From NCBI GenBank assembly GCA_031550405.1, contig JAVBOP010000045.1, positions 1 to 12,647 of the forward strand: 12,647 bases of DNA. The letters run 5' to 3'. The DNA is from JAVBOP01 sp031550405. Lineage in GTDB: Bacteria; Bacteroidota; Ignavibacteria; Kapaibacteriales; UBA2268. Below are positions 7,256-12,647 of the stretch, piece after piece. The notes beneath the pieces are model-generated. The model did not search any database and was not told the DNA's origin. It saw only the letters and a list, made by a program, of their open reading frames with translations. Position numbers and translations under genes: made by a program. The first letter of the stretch is position 1. Each line of letters starts with the position of its first letter.

Positions 7256-8542
7256 ATGAGTAAATACAATATGATAAATGAAGAATGTAATTCAATTTTT
7301 AATTTCATTTGGGAGGAAATCGACCAGTTTGAAGACAAAATAACTGTAAACCAAATAGAACTTATCAACTCGCTTGACAAAGATTTGCGTGAATATCTCT
7401 ATGCTCAGACAGATTTTCTTGCAGAAAGACTGGTGGAGGAAATGCTTAAACAAGGCTATCTGGAGGATGGTATTTACAAACATGATTTTGAAAAAGTCAA
7501 AGATGGATTATCCTGTTGGATACAATTTCCCAAGGAAAGCATGAAAAATGTTTTGAAAACGGGTGTAAACATGCGAATAAAATATATATTCGCTCCTGTT
7601 GACACGCTTACAAACTTCGTCTTTGGCGGCGGAGAAAAATTAGATACTTATGATATTTTGATTAAGGCTGCATATCTGCCTGCTGATCCGTTTACCAAAG
7701 CATTGTGGAATAAAATAAAAGAAAAGGAAGAAGAGAAGCTAAAGTACGCAATAACTTCGGAACAATTCACCGAATTGGCAAAAGAGATTCATTCCAACTA
7801 TAGGCAGCAGCTCTCTGTTGCGCAATTGATAGAGCCATTGAGATATTATTGCGTTTTTGCAAGAAAAGAATCTGTGCATATCGATTTGCTGGCGCTGTTT
7901 TTTGAAAGTTACGATTTATCGGGTATATACTCCGAAATAAGGAACATTGCGGAGAAAAATTCGATTAACGCCTTCACATGCGACGAGCTCGAGGACATGC
8001 TAAATCAAATTATGGATGAGCATGGCGATATGCCTTTAAGTCATGAGGAAAATACACAGGATATACCGCAAAATATTGAAGAGGAAACTCCAGACTCTGA
8101 CGAAGAAATAGATGTAACCATCGAAGACACCACATTACAGGAAAGCATTGCCGCACAAGAAGCATTAGAACCAACCGAAGATATATATGAAGATACCGAA
8201 GAAATGCAAGATGAAAATGAAGCGGAAAAAACGCATGAAGACGCTGAAAGCATTTCAGGCGAGAGCGATTTTCAGGCAGAGGATATTATGCCGAAGGAAG
8301 TTATGGCGGACGAAAATATTCCATACGATATTCAGGATGATACCGCTGATGTGCCTGCAAACGAGAACAATGAACACGAATTGGTTATCAAGGATGCCGA
8401 TGTGATTCATAGCGAGTTGATGGATTCGCTAAATCGAATGCGCGCAAATCACCGCTCGCCGCTCGAAATAGAGATAGAATATTTTGCTGCCGAACAACAA
8501 AACATCAGGAACTTCCACCGGAAGATATTAGCGAACTACTAA
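7256..8542 (+). CDS. Uncharacterised protein with long acidic linker
   Basis: I do not recognise this 428-aa protein. Residues 1-258 look folded and alpha-rich, with cues such as FDKITVNQ-type helices, WIQFPKESMKNVLKTGVNMRIKYIFAP (88-114) and FVFGGGEKLDTYDILIKAAYLP (121-142). Residues about 262-376 form a low-complexity acidic linker made mostly of D, E, Q, N, P and T, with phrases such as EDIYEDTEEMQDENEAE (308-324). Residues about 377-428 (VIKDADVIHSELMDSLNRM onward) are again ordered-looking and amphipathic, as in a short interaction helix pair. There is no signal peptide or membrane span, so it is probably cytoplasmic. The ATG is preceded by GGAGA about nine bases upstream. It is divergent from the lipoprotein. 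After the TAA, the same frame stays open for 31 further codons. Confidence 0.85.
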   Translation: MSKYNMINEECNSIFNFIWEEIDQFEDKITVNQIELINSLDKDLREYLYAQTDFLAERLVEEMLKQGYLEDGIYKHDFEKVKDGLSCWIQFPKESMKNVLKTGVNMRIKYIFAPVDTLTNFVFGGGEKLDTYDILIKAAYLPADPFTKALWNKIKEKEEEKLKYAITSEQFTELAKEIHSNYRQQLSVAQLIEPLRYYCVFARKESVHIDLLALFFESYDLSGIYSEIRNIAEKNSINAFTCDELEDMLNQIMDEHGDMPLSHEENTQDIPQNIEEETPDSDEEIDVTIEDTTLQESIAAQEALEPTEDIYEDTEEMQDENEAEKTHEDAESISGESDFQAEDIMPKEVMADENIPYDIQDDTADVPANENNEHELVIKDADVIHSELMDSLNRMRANHRSPLEIEIEYFAAEQQNIRNFHRKILANY

Positions 8543-8594
8543 TTTCATCAAAAAACATACGGTTCAATTGCTCGCCTTGTGCAGGCTATTTCGC

Positions 8595-8620
8595 GGACTC
8601 AGGCAACATCTGCTGAGCCT
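8595..8620 (+). other. GC-rich hairpin after the acidic protein gene
   Basis: CTCAG (8598-8602) pairs with CTGAG (8613-8617) around a 10-nt loop. The stem extends by G8596-C8619 and a G-T wobble past one A-C mismatch. AGGCT (8583-8587) could instead pair with AGCCT (8616-8620). No T tract follows, so it is not a standard intrinsic terminator. The stretch 8560-8630 is visibly richer in G and C than the other gaps. Confidence 0.35.
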
Positions 8621-8649
8621 CCTGAACCCATAGTGTAATTGGGGATAAT

Positions 8650-8670
8650 TTATTAAAAAATATTCATAAA
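8650..8670 (+). repeat. Direct repeat copy 1, upstream of the HEPN-MNT module
   Basis: This 21-base stretch matches 9388-9408 at 20 of 21 positions (the only difference is A8657 versus T9395). It ends three bases before the hepT-like ATG. Its 13-base core AAATATTCATAAA (8658-8670) is shared by all three copies. The position would also suit an operator for the pair. Confidence 0.75.
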
Positions 8671-8673
8671 AAT

Positions 8674-9084
8674 ATGGAAAATAAAGATATAAGATGGAAG
8701 CAACGATTTCAAAATTTTGCTAAGGCATTGACATTATTGGAAGAAGCGGTTAAGCTAAGCAAACAAAGAAAATTAACCGATCTTGAAAATCAAGGATTGA
8801 TACAGAGGTTTGAATTTACTCATGAATTGGCGTGGAATGTGATGAAAGATTATTTAACTTATCAAGGAGAAGTGCAAATTATTGGTAGTCGTGATGCGAT
8901 TCGTTTAGCTTTTAGGCGAGAATTAATTCAAGCAGGCAAAATTTGGATGGATATGATAGAAAGCAGAATAAAATCTGTTCATACGTATGATGAAGAGATT
9001 GCTAATGCCTTGTTAGAAAAGATAGTTAAGCAATATTATCCGCTATTTGTTGATTTTAAAAACGCTATGGATTCTATAGAATGA
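8674..9084 (+). CDS. hepT: HepT-like HEPN RNase toxin / HI0074-family protein
   Basis: This 136-aa helical protein belongs to the HI0074 family (nucleotidyltransferase substrate-binding protein), now seen as the HEPN half of type VII HepT-MntA toxin-antitoxin systems. Family-like segments are RFQNFAKALTLLEEAV (11-26), GLIQRFEFTHELAWNVMKDYL (41-61) and IGSRDAIRLAF (70-80). The HEPN catalytic RX4HXY motif is intact as R98-IKSV-H103-T-Y105. In characterised systems the MNT partner adds AMP to the Tyr of this motif and so silences the RNase. The stop codon overlaps the start of the next gene in an ATGA (9081-9084), so the two are translationally coupled. The fold and pairing are clear, but toxicity in this organism is inferred. 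The ATG has no Shine-Dalgarno, and a direct repeat lies immediately upstream. Confidence 0.9.
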   Translation: MENKDIRWKQRFQNFAKALTLLEEAVKLSKQRKLTDLENQGLIQRFEFTHELAWNVMKDYLTYQGEVQIIGSRDAIRLAFRRELIQAGKIWMDMIESRIKSVHTYDEEIANALLEKIVKQYYPLFVDFKNAMDSIE

Positions 9085-9380
9085 AATTTGGTTTGGATGA
9101 TGAAGATATAAAAAAAATACAAGCTGTATTTGCTAAACACAGTGAAATCGAAAAAGCCATAATTTACGGCTCTCGTGCAAAAGGAACTTATAGAAATGGT
9201 TCTGACATTGACATTACCTTGCTTGGCAAAAATTTGAATGATATTCCCGACGAACTCTATTGGGAAATTGATGATTTGTTATTGCCATATATGTTTGATA
9301 TTTCGATTTACTATAACATAAAAAATCCTGATTTAGTGGAACATATAAAACGAGTTGGGCAAGCGTTTTGGGAAAGATAG
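9081..9380 (+). CDS. mntA: MntA-like minimal nucleotidyltransferase antitoxin (HI0073 family)
   Basis: This 99-aa minimal nucleotidyltransferase of the pol-beta/MNT superfamily is the expected antitoxin partner of the HEPN protein encoded just upstream. The active-site pattern GSX10DXD is complete: G30-S31 in IYGSRAKGTYRNG, then D42 and D44 in SDIDI. The third carboxylate is D73 in MFDISIYY. In known HepT-MntA pairs the enzyme uses ATP to AMPylate the toxin on the Tyr of its RX4HXY motif. The length fits the short HI0073-type proteins rather than the longer Shewanella-type MntA. Its ATG overlaps the toxin stop by four bases. The start is well placed, before an N-terminal helix (DDEDIKKIQAVFAKH, 6-20). 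Confidence 0.92.
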   Translation: MKFGLDDEDIKKIQAVFAKHSEIEKAIIYGSRAKGTYRNGSDIDITLLGKNLNDIPDELYWEIDDLLLPYMFDISIYYNIKNPDLVEHIKRVGQAFWER

Positions 9381-9387
9381 TATAGAA

Positions 9388-9408
9388 TTATTAATAAATA
9401 TTCATAAA
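9388..9408 (+). repeat. Direct repeat copy 2, downstream of the HEPN-MNT module
   Basis: This copy lies eight bases after the mntA stop and matches 8650-8670 at 20 of 21 positions. Together with copy 1 it brackets the toxin-antitoxin module almost exactly. The 13-base core is 9396-9408. Confidence 0.75.
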
Positions 9409-9423
9409 TCCCGTATCTATGAT

Positions 9424-9439
9424 ATAAATATTCATAAAT
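9424..9439 (+). repeat. Direct repeat copy 3
   Basis: ATAAATATTCATAAAT here is identical over 16 bases to 9394-9409, exactly 30 bases after it. It shares the 13-base core with copy 1. No third gene copy or transposase accompanies it. Confidence 0.7.
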
Positions 9440-9629
9440 TTTTTCCCAAAAAAATTTTTAAAATCGAAAATAATGCTTGTGTACATCATAAATACTGTAT
9501 AGGTTTTCGGTGTGAATTTTATTGAACATTTTTAATGAAAATATTGAAAACCTGTAATTTAATGTATGGAATAAGGTTACAGATTTCTTATATAACTATT
9601 GAGTATTAAATATAATTAAAATTAATTTT
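9440..9629 (+). promoter_or_regulatory. Leader region of the HAD gene with competing inverted repeats
   Basis: This AT-rich gap holds no gene. TATAGGTTTTC (9498-9508) can pair with GAAAACCTGTA (9546-9556), an 11-bp stem with one wobble and a 37-nt loop. CTGTAA (9552-9557) can instead pair with TTACAG (9577-9582). The two helices share 9552-9556 and exclude each other. This arrangement resembles an attenuator, but no known riboswitch class is recognised and no promoter is clear. Confidence 0.3.
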
Positions 9630-10343
9630 ATGACAATATCATTTTTTTGTGATTTTGATGGAACAATCACACTCGATGATGTGGGTGATGCAATGTTCCG
9701 CAAATTTGGAAATTTTGAAACATATTGGAATGAGTTCGAAAATGGCAAATATAATGTGCGAGAATTAAATCGCAAATTGTGCATGTCTATCGATAACTAT
9801 ATTAATTTTAATGATATTATCGAATTTGCAAAAACACAAGAAGTTGATGCTTATTTTCAAAAATTCGTTGAATATTGCAACAAAAATTGCCATCAGTTGA
9901 CCATTGTGAGCGATGGTTTTGATGCGTATATTATGCCAATTCTAAAACAATTGCAATTATCCAATATTCCTGTTTTTTGCAATAAGTTGCTGAAAAGTAA
10001 GGTAGATATGTATTTTTATCCGTTTTTTTACGGAGCAGATGAATCGTGCAATTGTACCACTGCTTCATGCAAGCGTAATATTGTGCTGAACAATTCCGCT
10101 GACGATGAAATTATTGTGTACATTGGCGATGGAATGACGGATTTTTGCGCTGCTGAACATTGTGATGTAATTTTTGCAAAATCAAGACTTGCAGCATATT
10201 GCAACGAAAAAAAGATTCCTCATCATCCTTTCAAATCTTTCTTTGATATAATTCGAATAACTGACGAATTGATAAAAAATCGAAAAATAAAATCCCGCAA
10301 CCAAGCATTTTTGAAGCGGCAATTTGCTTTCGAATCTGAATAA
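9630..10343 (+). CDS. MtnX-like HAD-IB family phosphatase
   Basis: This 237-aa HAD-superfamily phosphatase of subclass IB is related to MtnX (2-hydroxy-3-keto-5-methylthiopentenyl-1-phosphate phosphatase) and to phosphoserine phosphatase. Motif I is CDFDGT (7-12), with nucleophile D8 and acid/base D10. Motif II is S94 in IVSDGFD. Motif III is probably K148. Motif IV is GDGMTD (166-171), with D167 and D171. A cysteine cluster CNCTTASCK (140-148) sits where MtnX proteins carry a Cys-rich loop, and the tail from FAKSRLAAYCNEKKIPHHPF resembles the MtnX C-terminus. No other methionine-salvage gene is nearby, so the real substrate is open. The ATG follows an AT-only stretch without a Shine-Dalgarno. 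It ends 22 bases from the converging mrp stop. Confidence 0.85.
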   Translation: MTISFFCDFDGTITLDDVGDAMFRKFGNFETYWNEFENGKYNVRELNRKLCMSIDNYINFNDIIEFAKTQEVDAYFQKFVEYCNKNCHQLTIVSDGFDAYIMPILKQLQLSNIPVFCNKLLKSKVDMYFYPFFYGADESCNCTTASCKRNIVLNNSADDEIIVYIGDGMTDFCAAEHCDVIFAKSRLAAYCNEKKIPHHPFKSFFDIIRITDELIKNRKIKSRNQAFLKRQFAFESE

Positions 10344-10365
10344 TAATAAGCATGCCAAAATAAAC

Positions 10366-11427
10366 TTAAACATATTTTTGCCGGCGAAGCTGGCTGATAA
10401 TATTTGCGGTGGTGTCCTTGAGAATTTCCTTTTGAAAATTCGGCTTCCACTCTTGCAGCACAATTGGTTTGCCCGCATCGCTTGTTTCTCGCATATCAAT
10501 GCTTATGGGGATTTCGCCCAATAAAGTCAAACCAAGCTCCGTAGCAATATTTTTTCCGCCGCCTTGTCCAAAAATGTAATATTTTTTATCCGTATTGTCA
10601 GGAGGAATAAAATAGCTCATATTTTCAATAACGCCAAGTATGTTAACAGTCATATTTTGAAACAGCATAGCTCCGCGGCGAACATCTGCAAGAGAAATTT
10701 CCTGCGGAGTAGTAATAAGCACGACACCATCAGGAGCGGTTTTTTGGATGAACGAAAGATGAACATCACCTGTGCCGGGTGGCAAATCAAACACCAAATA
10801 ATCAAGCTCACCCCATTCGATTTGCTCGTAAAACAGGCTAAAAACTCTGGAAAGCATAGGTCCCCTCAGGCTTGCCGCTTCATCTCTATTCAGAACAAAG
10901 CCTATGGAAGCAATTTTAACTCCATATTTTTCAACAGGATACGCGGTAGTCTTGCCATGTTGATCAGTAAAAGCCTCCATTGTTTCGCCAGAAAGACCAA
11001 ACATTATAGGCTGGCTTGGACCATATATGTCGCTATCAATCATCCCAACCTTCGCTCCCTGTGCCGCAAGTTCCGTCGCAATATTGGTCGAAATCGTAGA
11101 TTTACCAACGCCGCCTTTGCCAGAAGCAACCGCTATAATATGCTTAATTTTGGATGCTTTGCCTTCACGATTTTTAATGCTATCAGAATTTTCAAATATC
11201 TCTAATTCTATATTTTTATTGATACTTGCGTCTTGCAGTTTAATGCCGATAATACGCTCATACTCTTTTTTGAGGTATGTGACAGGTCCGGGCAAATTCA
11301 ACTTCAAATCAATAGTATGATCATTCATGTTTATGGTAGATATTGCATTAATTTTTTTTAATGAAACTCCCAGATCAGGGTCAATGATACTCTCAATAAT
11401 ATTTTGAATTTGCTCTATATTTTGCAT
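10366..11427 (-). CDS. mrp: Mrp/NBP35-family P-loop ATPase (ApbC-like)
   Basis: This 353-aa protein has an N-terminal MIP18/DUF59 domain (about 3-75, with IDPDLG at 15-20) joined to an Mrp/NBP35 P-loop domain. The family is implicated in carrying or transferring Fe-S clusters in the cytoplasm. The deviant Walker A motif is GKGGVGKST (103-111). The Mrp signature DSDIYGPSQP (131-140), LRGPMLSR (187-194) and FDLPPGTGD (213-221) are all present. The whole protein contains no cysteine. The usual CPxC after ENMSYF (268-273) is replaced by IPPDNTDKKYYIFG (274-287), a form I recall from Bacteroidota relatives. The start codon follows a good TAnnTTTG promoter element, and the gene appears monocistronic. 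The ATPase call is firm. A cluster-carrier role is doubtful without cysteines. Confidence 0.95.
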   Translation of the reverse strand: MQNIEQIQNIIESIIDPDLGVSLKKINAISTINMNDHTIDLKLNLPGPVTYLKKEYERIIGIKLQDASINKNIELEIFENSDSIKNREGKASKIKHIIAVASGKGGVGKSTISTNIATELAAQGAKVGMIDSDIYGPSQPIMFGLSGETMEAFTDQHGKTTAYPVEKYGVKIASIGFVLNRDEAASLRGPMLSRVFSLFYEQIEWGELDYLVFDLPPGTGDVHLSFIQKTAPDGVVLITTPQEISLADVRRGAMLFQNMTVNILGVIENMSYFIPPDNTDKKYYIFGQGGGKNIATELGLTLLGEIPISIDMRETSDAGKPIVLQEWKPNFQKEILKDTTANIISQLRRQKYV

Positions 11428-11452
11428 TATATTAGCCTAAAAATTAAAAAAT

Positions 11453-11484
11453 CAAAAATAGTGTATTTAACCCAATAATGCAAG
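11453..11484 (-). promoter_or_regulatory. Bacteroidota-type promoter of mrp
   Basis: On the minus strand TATTTTTG (11453-11460) matches TAnnTTTG exactly. A CTTG at 11481-11484 lies 20 bases further upstream, close to the expected -33 TTTG placement. The predicted leader is about 20 bases before the mrp ATG at 11427. This is the best two-part promoter in the window. Confidence 0.55.
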
Positions 11485-11624
11485 CAAAAGCAATTATGCA
11501 ACTGAATTATTTTATTTATAACTTGCCATCCTTGGGCGGAAAGATTTGAACTATATTGTTTGATTTGCATTCAGCAAACGTAGTTCCCTTTCTGCCTTTT
11601 GCAAAATTTAATTTAAACAGATTC

Positions 11625-12647
11625 TTAAATTTTGAGGTCAAATTGCAGGTAGATCCTGTTTTGTTGGTTGGAGTTAATTCGCTCATTTCCAGAGCCAATG
11701 TAATTTTGATTAAATTTATAATAATTCACATAGCGCAAGTTAATGTTTATCCATTTTGCAGGAGATAATTGAATTGCCAAATATGCGCGGCAGCCATCTT
11801 CGTACAAAGCAGGCGTGTACGAATAGCCTTGATAATAATATTCGTATTGCCATATTGCGGATTCGTAACTATCTGTTGTAAAATAAGTTATACGGCTTTG
11901 CAAGCGCAACCAATCTGTTGTCTGCCACGTTCCTTCTAAAAATGCTGCAATACCTAACTCGTTATCAATAATATTTTTATTGTCTAAAAACACTAAGTCT
12001 ATTCTATTTCTAACATATAGCGATTTTGAAAAATGGTGTTTCAATTCCGTCCTTATTCCACTTTTTTCCGCTTGATAAAATATGGCTTTATTTTTTAATT
12101 GCTCCTCATCTGTTTTATTTTTGAAAGTCAAGCGAGCGTAAACATCTGTATTTTTAGATAGATGCAAGTCGAATTGCAGAAATAATTCAAATCCGCTTAC
12201 AATGGTATCAATCGTATAAGTACGGGCGTAAGTTTTGAAACAATCCAAATATGCCGCCGTTTGAAAATTGCGCGAATGCTTCCAAACACAGCCCAAATAC
12301 AAGCCCAATTCATTGGCAGGATAAGAAAATTCCCCGAAAATTGAACCATAAGGCGAGCGAAAATCTTCTTCAAACGAACGCACGTGCATCGCAAAATTAA
12401 ACTCCTTGCTTTTGTACGCAGAGCCGAATTTTAAGCCGACATTGCTGTGATTATCAATGGACAATTCACCACATAAATTAATTTTATTTAATCCATATAT
12501 ACAAAAAATACTGCCCATAATGCCATCTTTTCCAGCGAAAGAACGCGATGAAGTTGAACGTATTTCTTTATCATAATGAAAATATGAAATTATTCCGCCC
12601 AAACTATACGAACATCCATTTAATTCAAGGCTTACACCGCTATTTTG
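11625..12647 (-). CDS. Probable outer-membrane beta-barrel protein, C-terminal part (partial)
   Basis: The frame is open from the stop at 11625 to the window end, giving at least 340 residues; the true start lies outside. A TTG at 12600-12602 is an in-frame codon but not a convincing start, because the same pattern continues upstream of it (QNSGVSLELNGCSYS). The sequence is built of alternating polar and hydrophobic strands rich in Tyr, Phe, Asn and Ser, such as VGLKFGSAYKSKEFNFAMHV, GLYLGCVWKHSRNFQTAAYLD and WLRLQSRITYFTT. It ends in a strand (RIYLQFDLKI), as an outer-membrane barrel would. The block SFEEDFRSPYGSIFGEFSYPANELGLYLG resembles the barrel part of helix-hairpin-helix outer-membrane proteins in Bacteroidota/Chlorobi, but that link is from memory only. 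Function unknown. Confidence 0.75.
   Translation of the reverse strand, partial: QNSGVSLELNGCSYSLGGIISYFHYDKEIRSTSSRSFAGKDGIMGSIFCIYGLNKINLCGELSIDNHSNVGLKFGSAYKSKEFNFAMHVRSFEEDFRSPYGSIFGEFSYPANELGLYLGCVWKHSRNFQTAAYLDCFKTYARTYTIDTIVSGFELFLQFDLHLSKNTDVYARLTFKNKTDEEQLKNKAIFYQAEKSGIRTELKHHFSKSLYVRNRIDLVFLDNKNIIDNELGIAAFLEGTWQTTDWLRLQSRITYFTTDSYESAIWQYEYYYQGYSYTPALYEDGCRAYLAIQLSPAKWININLRYVNYYKFNQNYIGSGNERINSNQQNRIYLQFDLKI

Noticed and set aside
8555..8640. tRNA-like or riboswitch-like look of the GC-rich gap after the acidic protein gene
   Set aside because: A GGTTCAATT stretch recalls a T-loop, but no acceptor, D or anticodon arms can be built around it.
9495..9556. Inverted repeat AGGTTTTC...GAAAACCT considered as insertion-sequence ends or a CRISPR repeat pair
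   Set aside because: The 37-base interior codes for nothing, there is no target duplication or transposase, and there is only one unit, so neither an insertion sequence nor a CRISPR array is supported.
10564..11205. 213-codon plus-strand ORF opposite mrp
   Set aside because: It is antisense to a well-conserved ATPase gene, and its Arg/Asn/Ile-rich translation has no recognisable domain.
11516..11698. 60-codon minus-strand ORF overlapping the end of the barrel gene
   Set aside because: It overlaps the barrel stop in another frame. The barrel ends naturally with a terminal strand, so no frameshift is needed, and the short Lys-rich product has no support.

Overview
This AT-rich window looks chromosomal, from a Gram-negative bacterium of the Bacteroidota/Chlorobi (FCB) type. 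The evidence is: several upstream regions carrying exact copies of the Bacteroidota -7 promoter element TAnnTTTG, few Shine-Dalgarno sites, a lipoprotein and an outer-membrane beta-barrel-like protein, a WaaE-like LPS-core glycosyltransferase, and an Mrp ATPase of the type lacking the CPxC motif. The species cannot be named from this sequence.

Layout. (1) 109-2136, minus strand: an intact OPT-family oligopeptide transporter ending at a strong intrinsic terminator (51-85). (2) 2375-6524, plus strand: a probable surface-polysaccharide operon of two overlapping GT2 glycosyltransferases, an RNase E/G-family ribonuclease with its own upstream -7 element, and a third membrane-anchored GT-A-like glycosyltransferase. 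(3) 6573-7106, minus strand: a small lipoprotein, convergent with the operon. (4) 7256-8542, plus strand: an unrecognised 428-aa protein made of an N-terminal domain, a long acidic linker and a short conserved-looking C-terminal domain. (5) 8674-9380, plus strand: a two-gene HEPN-MNT (HepT/MntA, type VII) toxin-antitoxin module with key motifs intact, flanked by near-identical direct repeats. (6) 9630-10343, plus strand: an MtnX-like HAD-IB phosphatase behind a 249-bp leader with competing inverted repeats. (7) 10366-11427, minus strand: an Mrp/NBP35-type P-loop ATPase without any cysteine. (8) 11625 to the window end, minus strand: the C-terminal part of a probable outer-membrane beta-barrel protein, cut by the window edge.

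How it fits together. Most genes are housekeeping or envelope genes: peptide uptake, LPS or polysaccharide assembly, RNA processing, Fe-S or ATPase maintenance, and outer-membrane proteins. The accessory part is roughly 7256-9440, where an uncharacterised acidic protein sits next to the repeat-flanked HEPN-MNT pair. I see no rRNA, tRNA, CRISPR array or transposase. No gap between genes exceeds 300 bases. The largest are 9381-9629 and 2137-2374.
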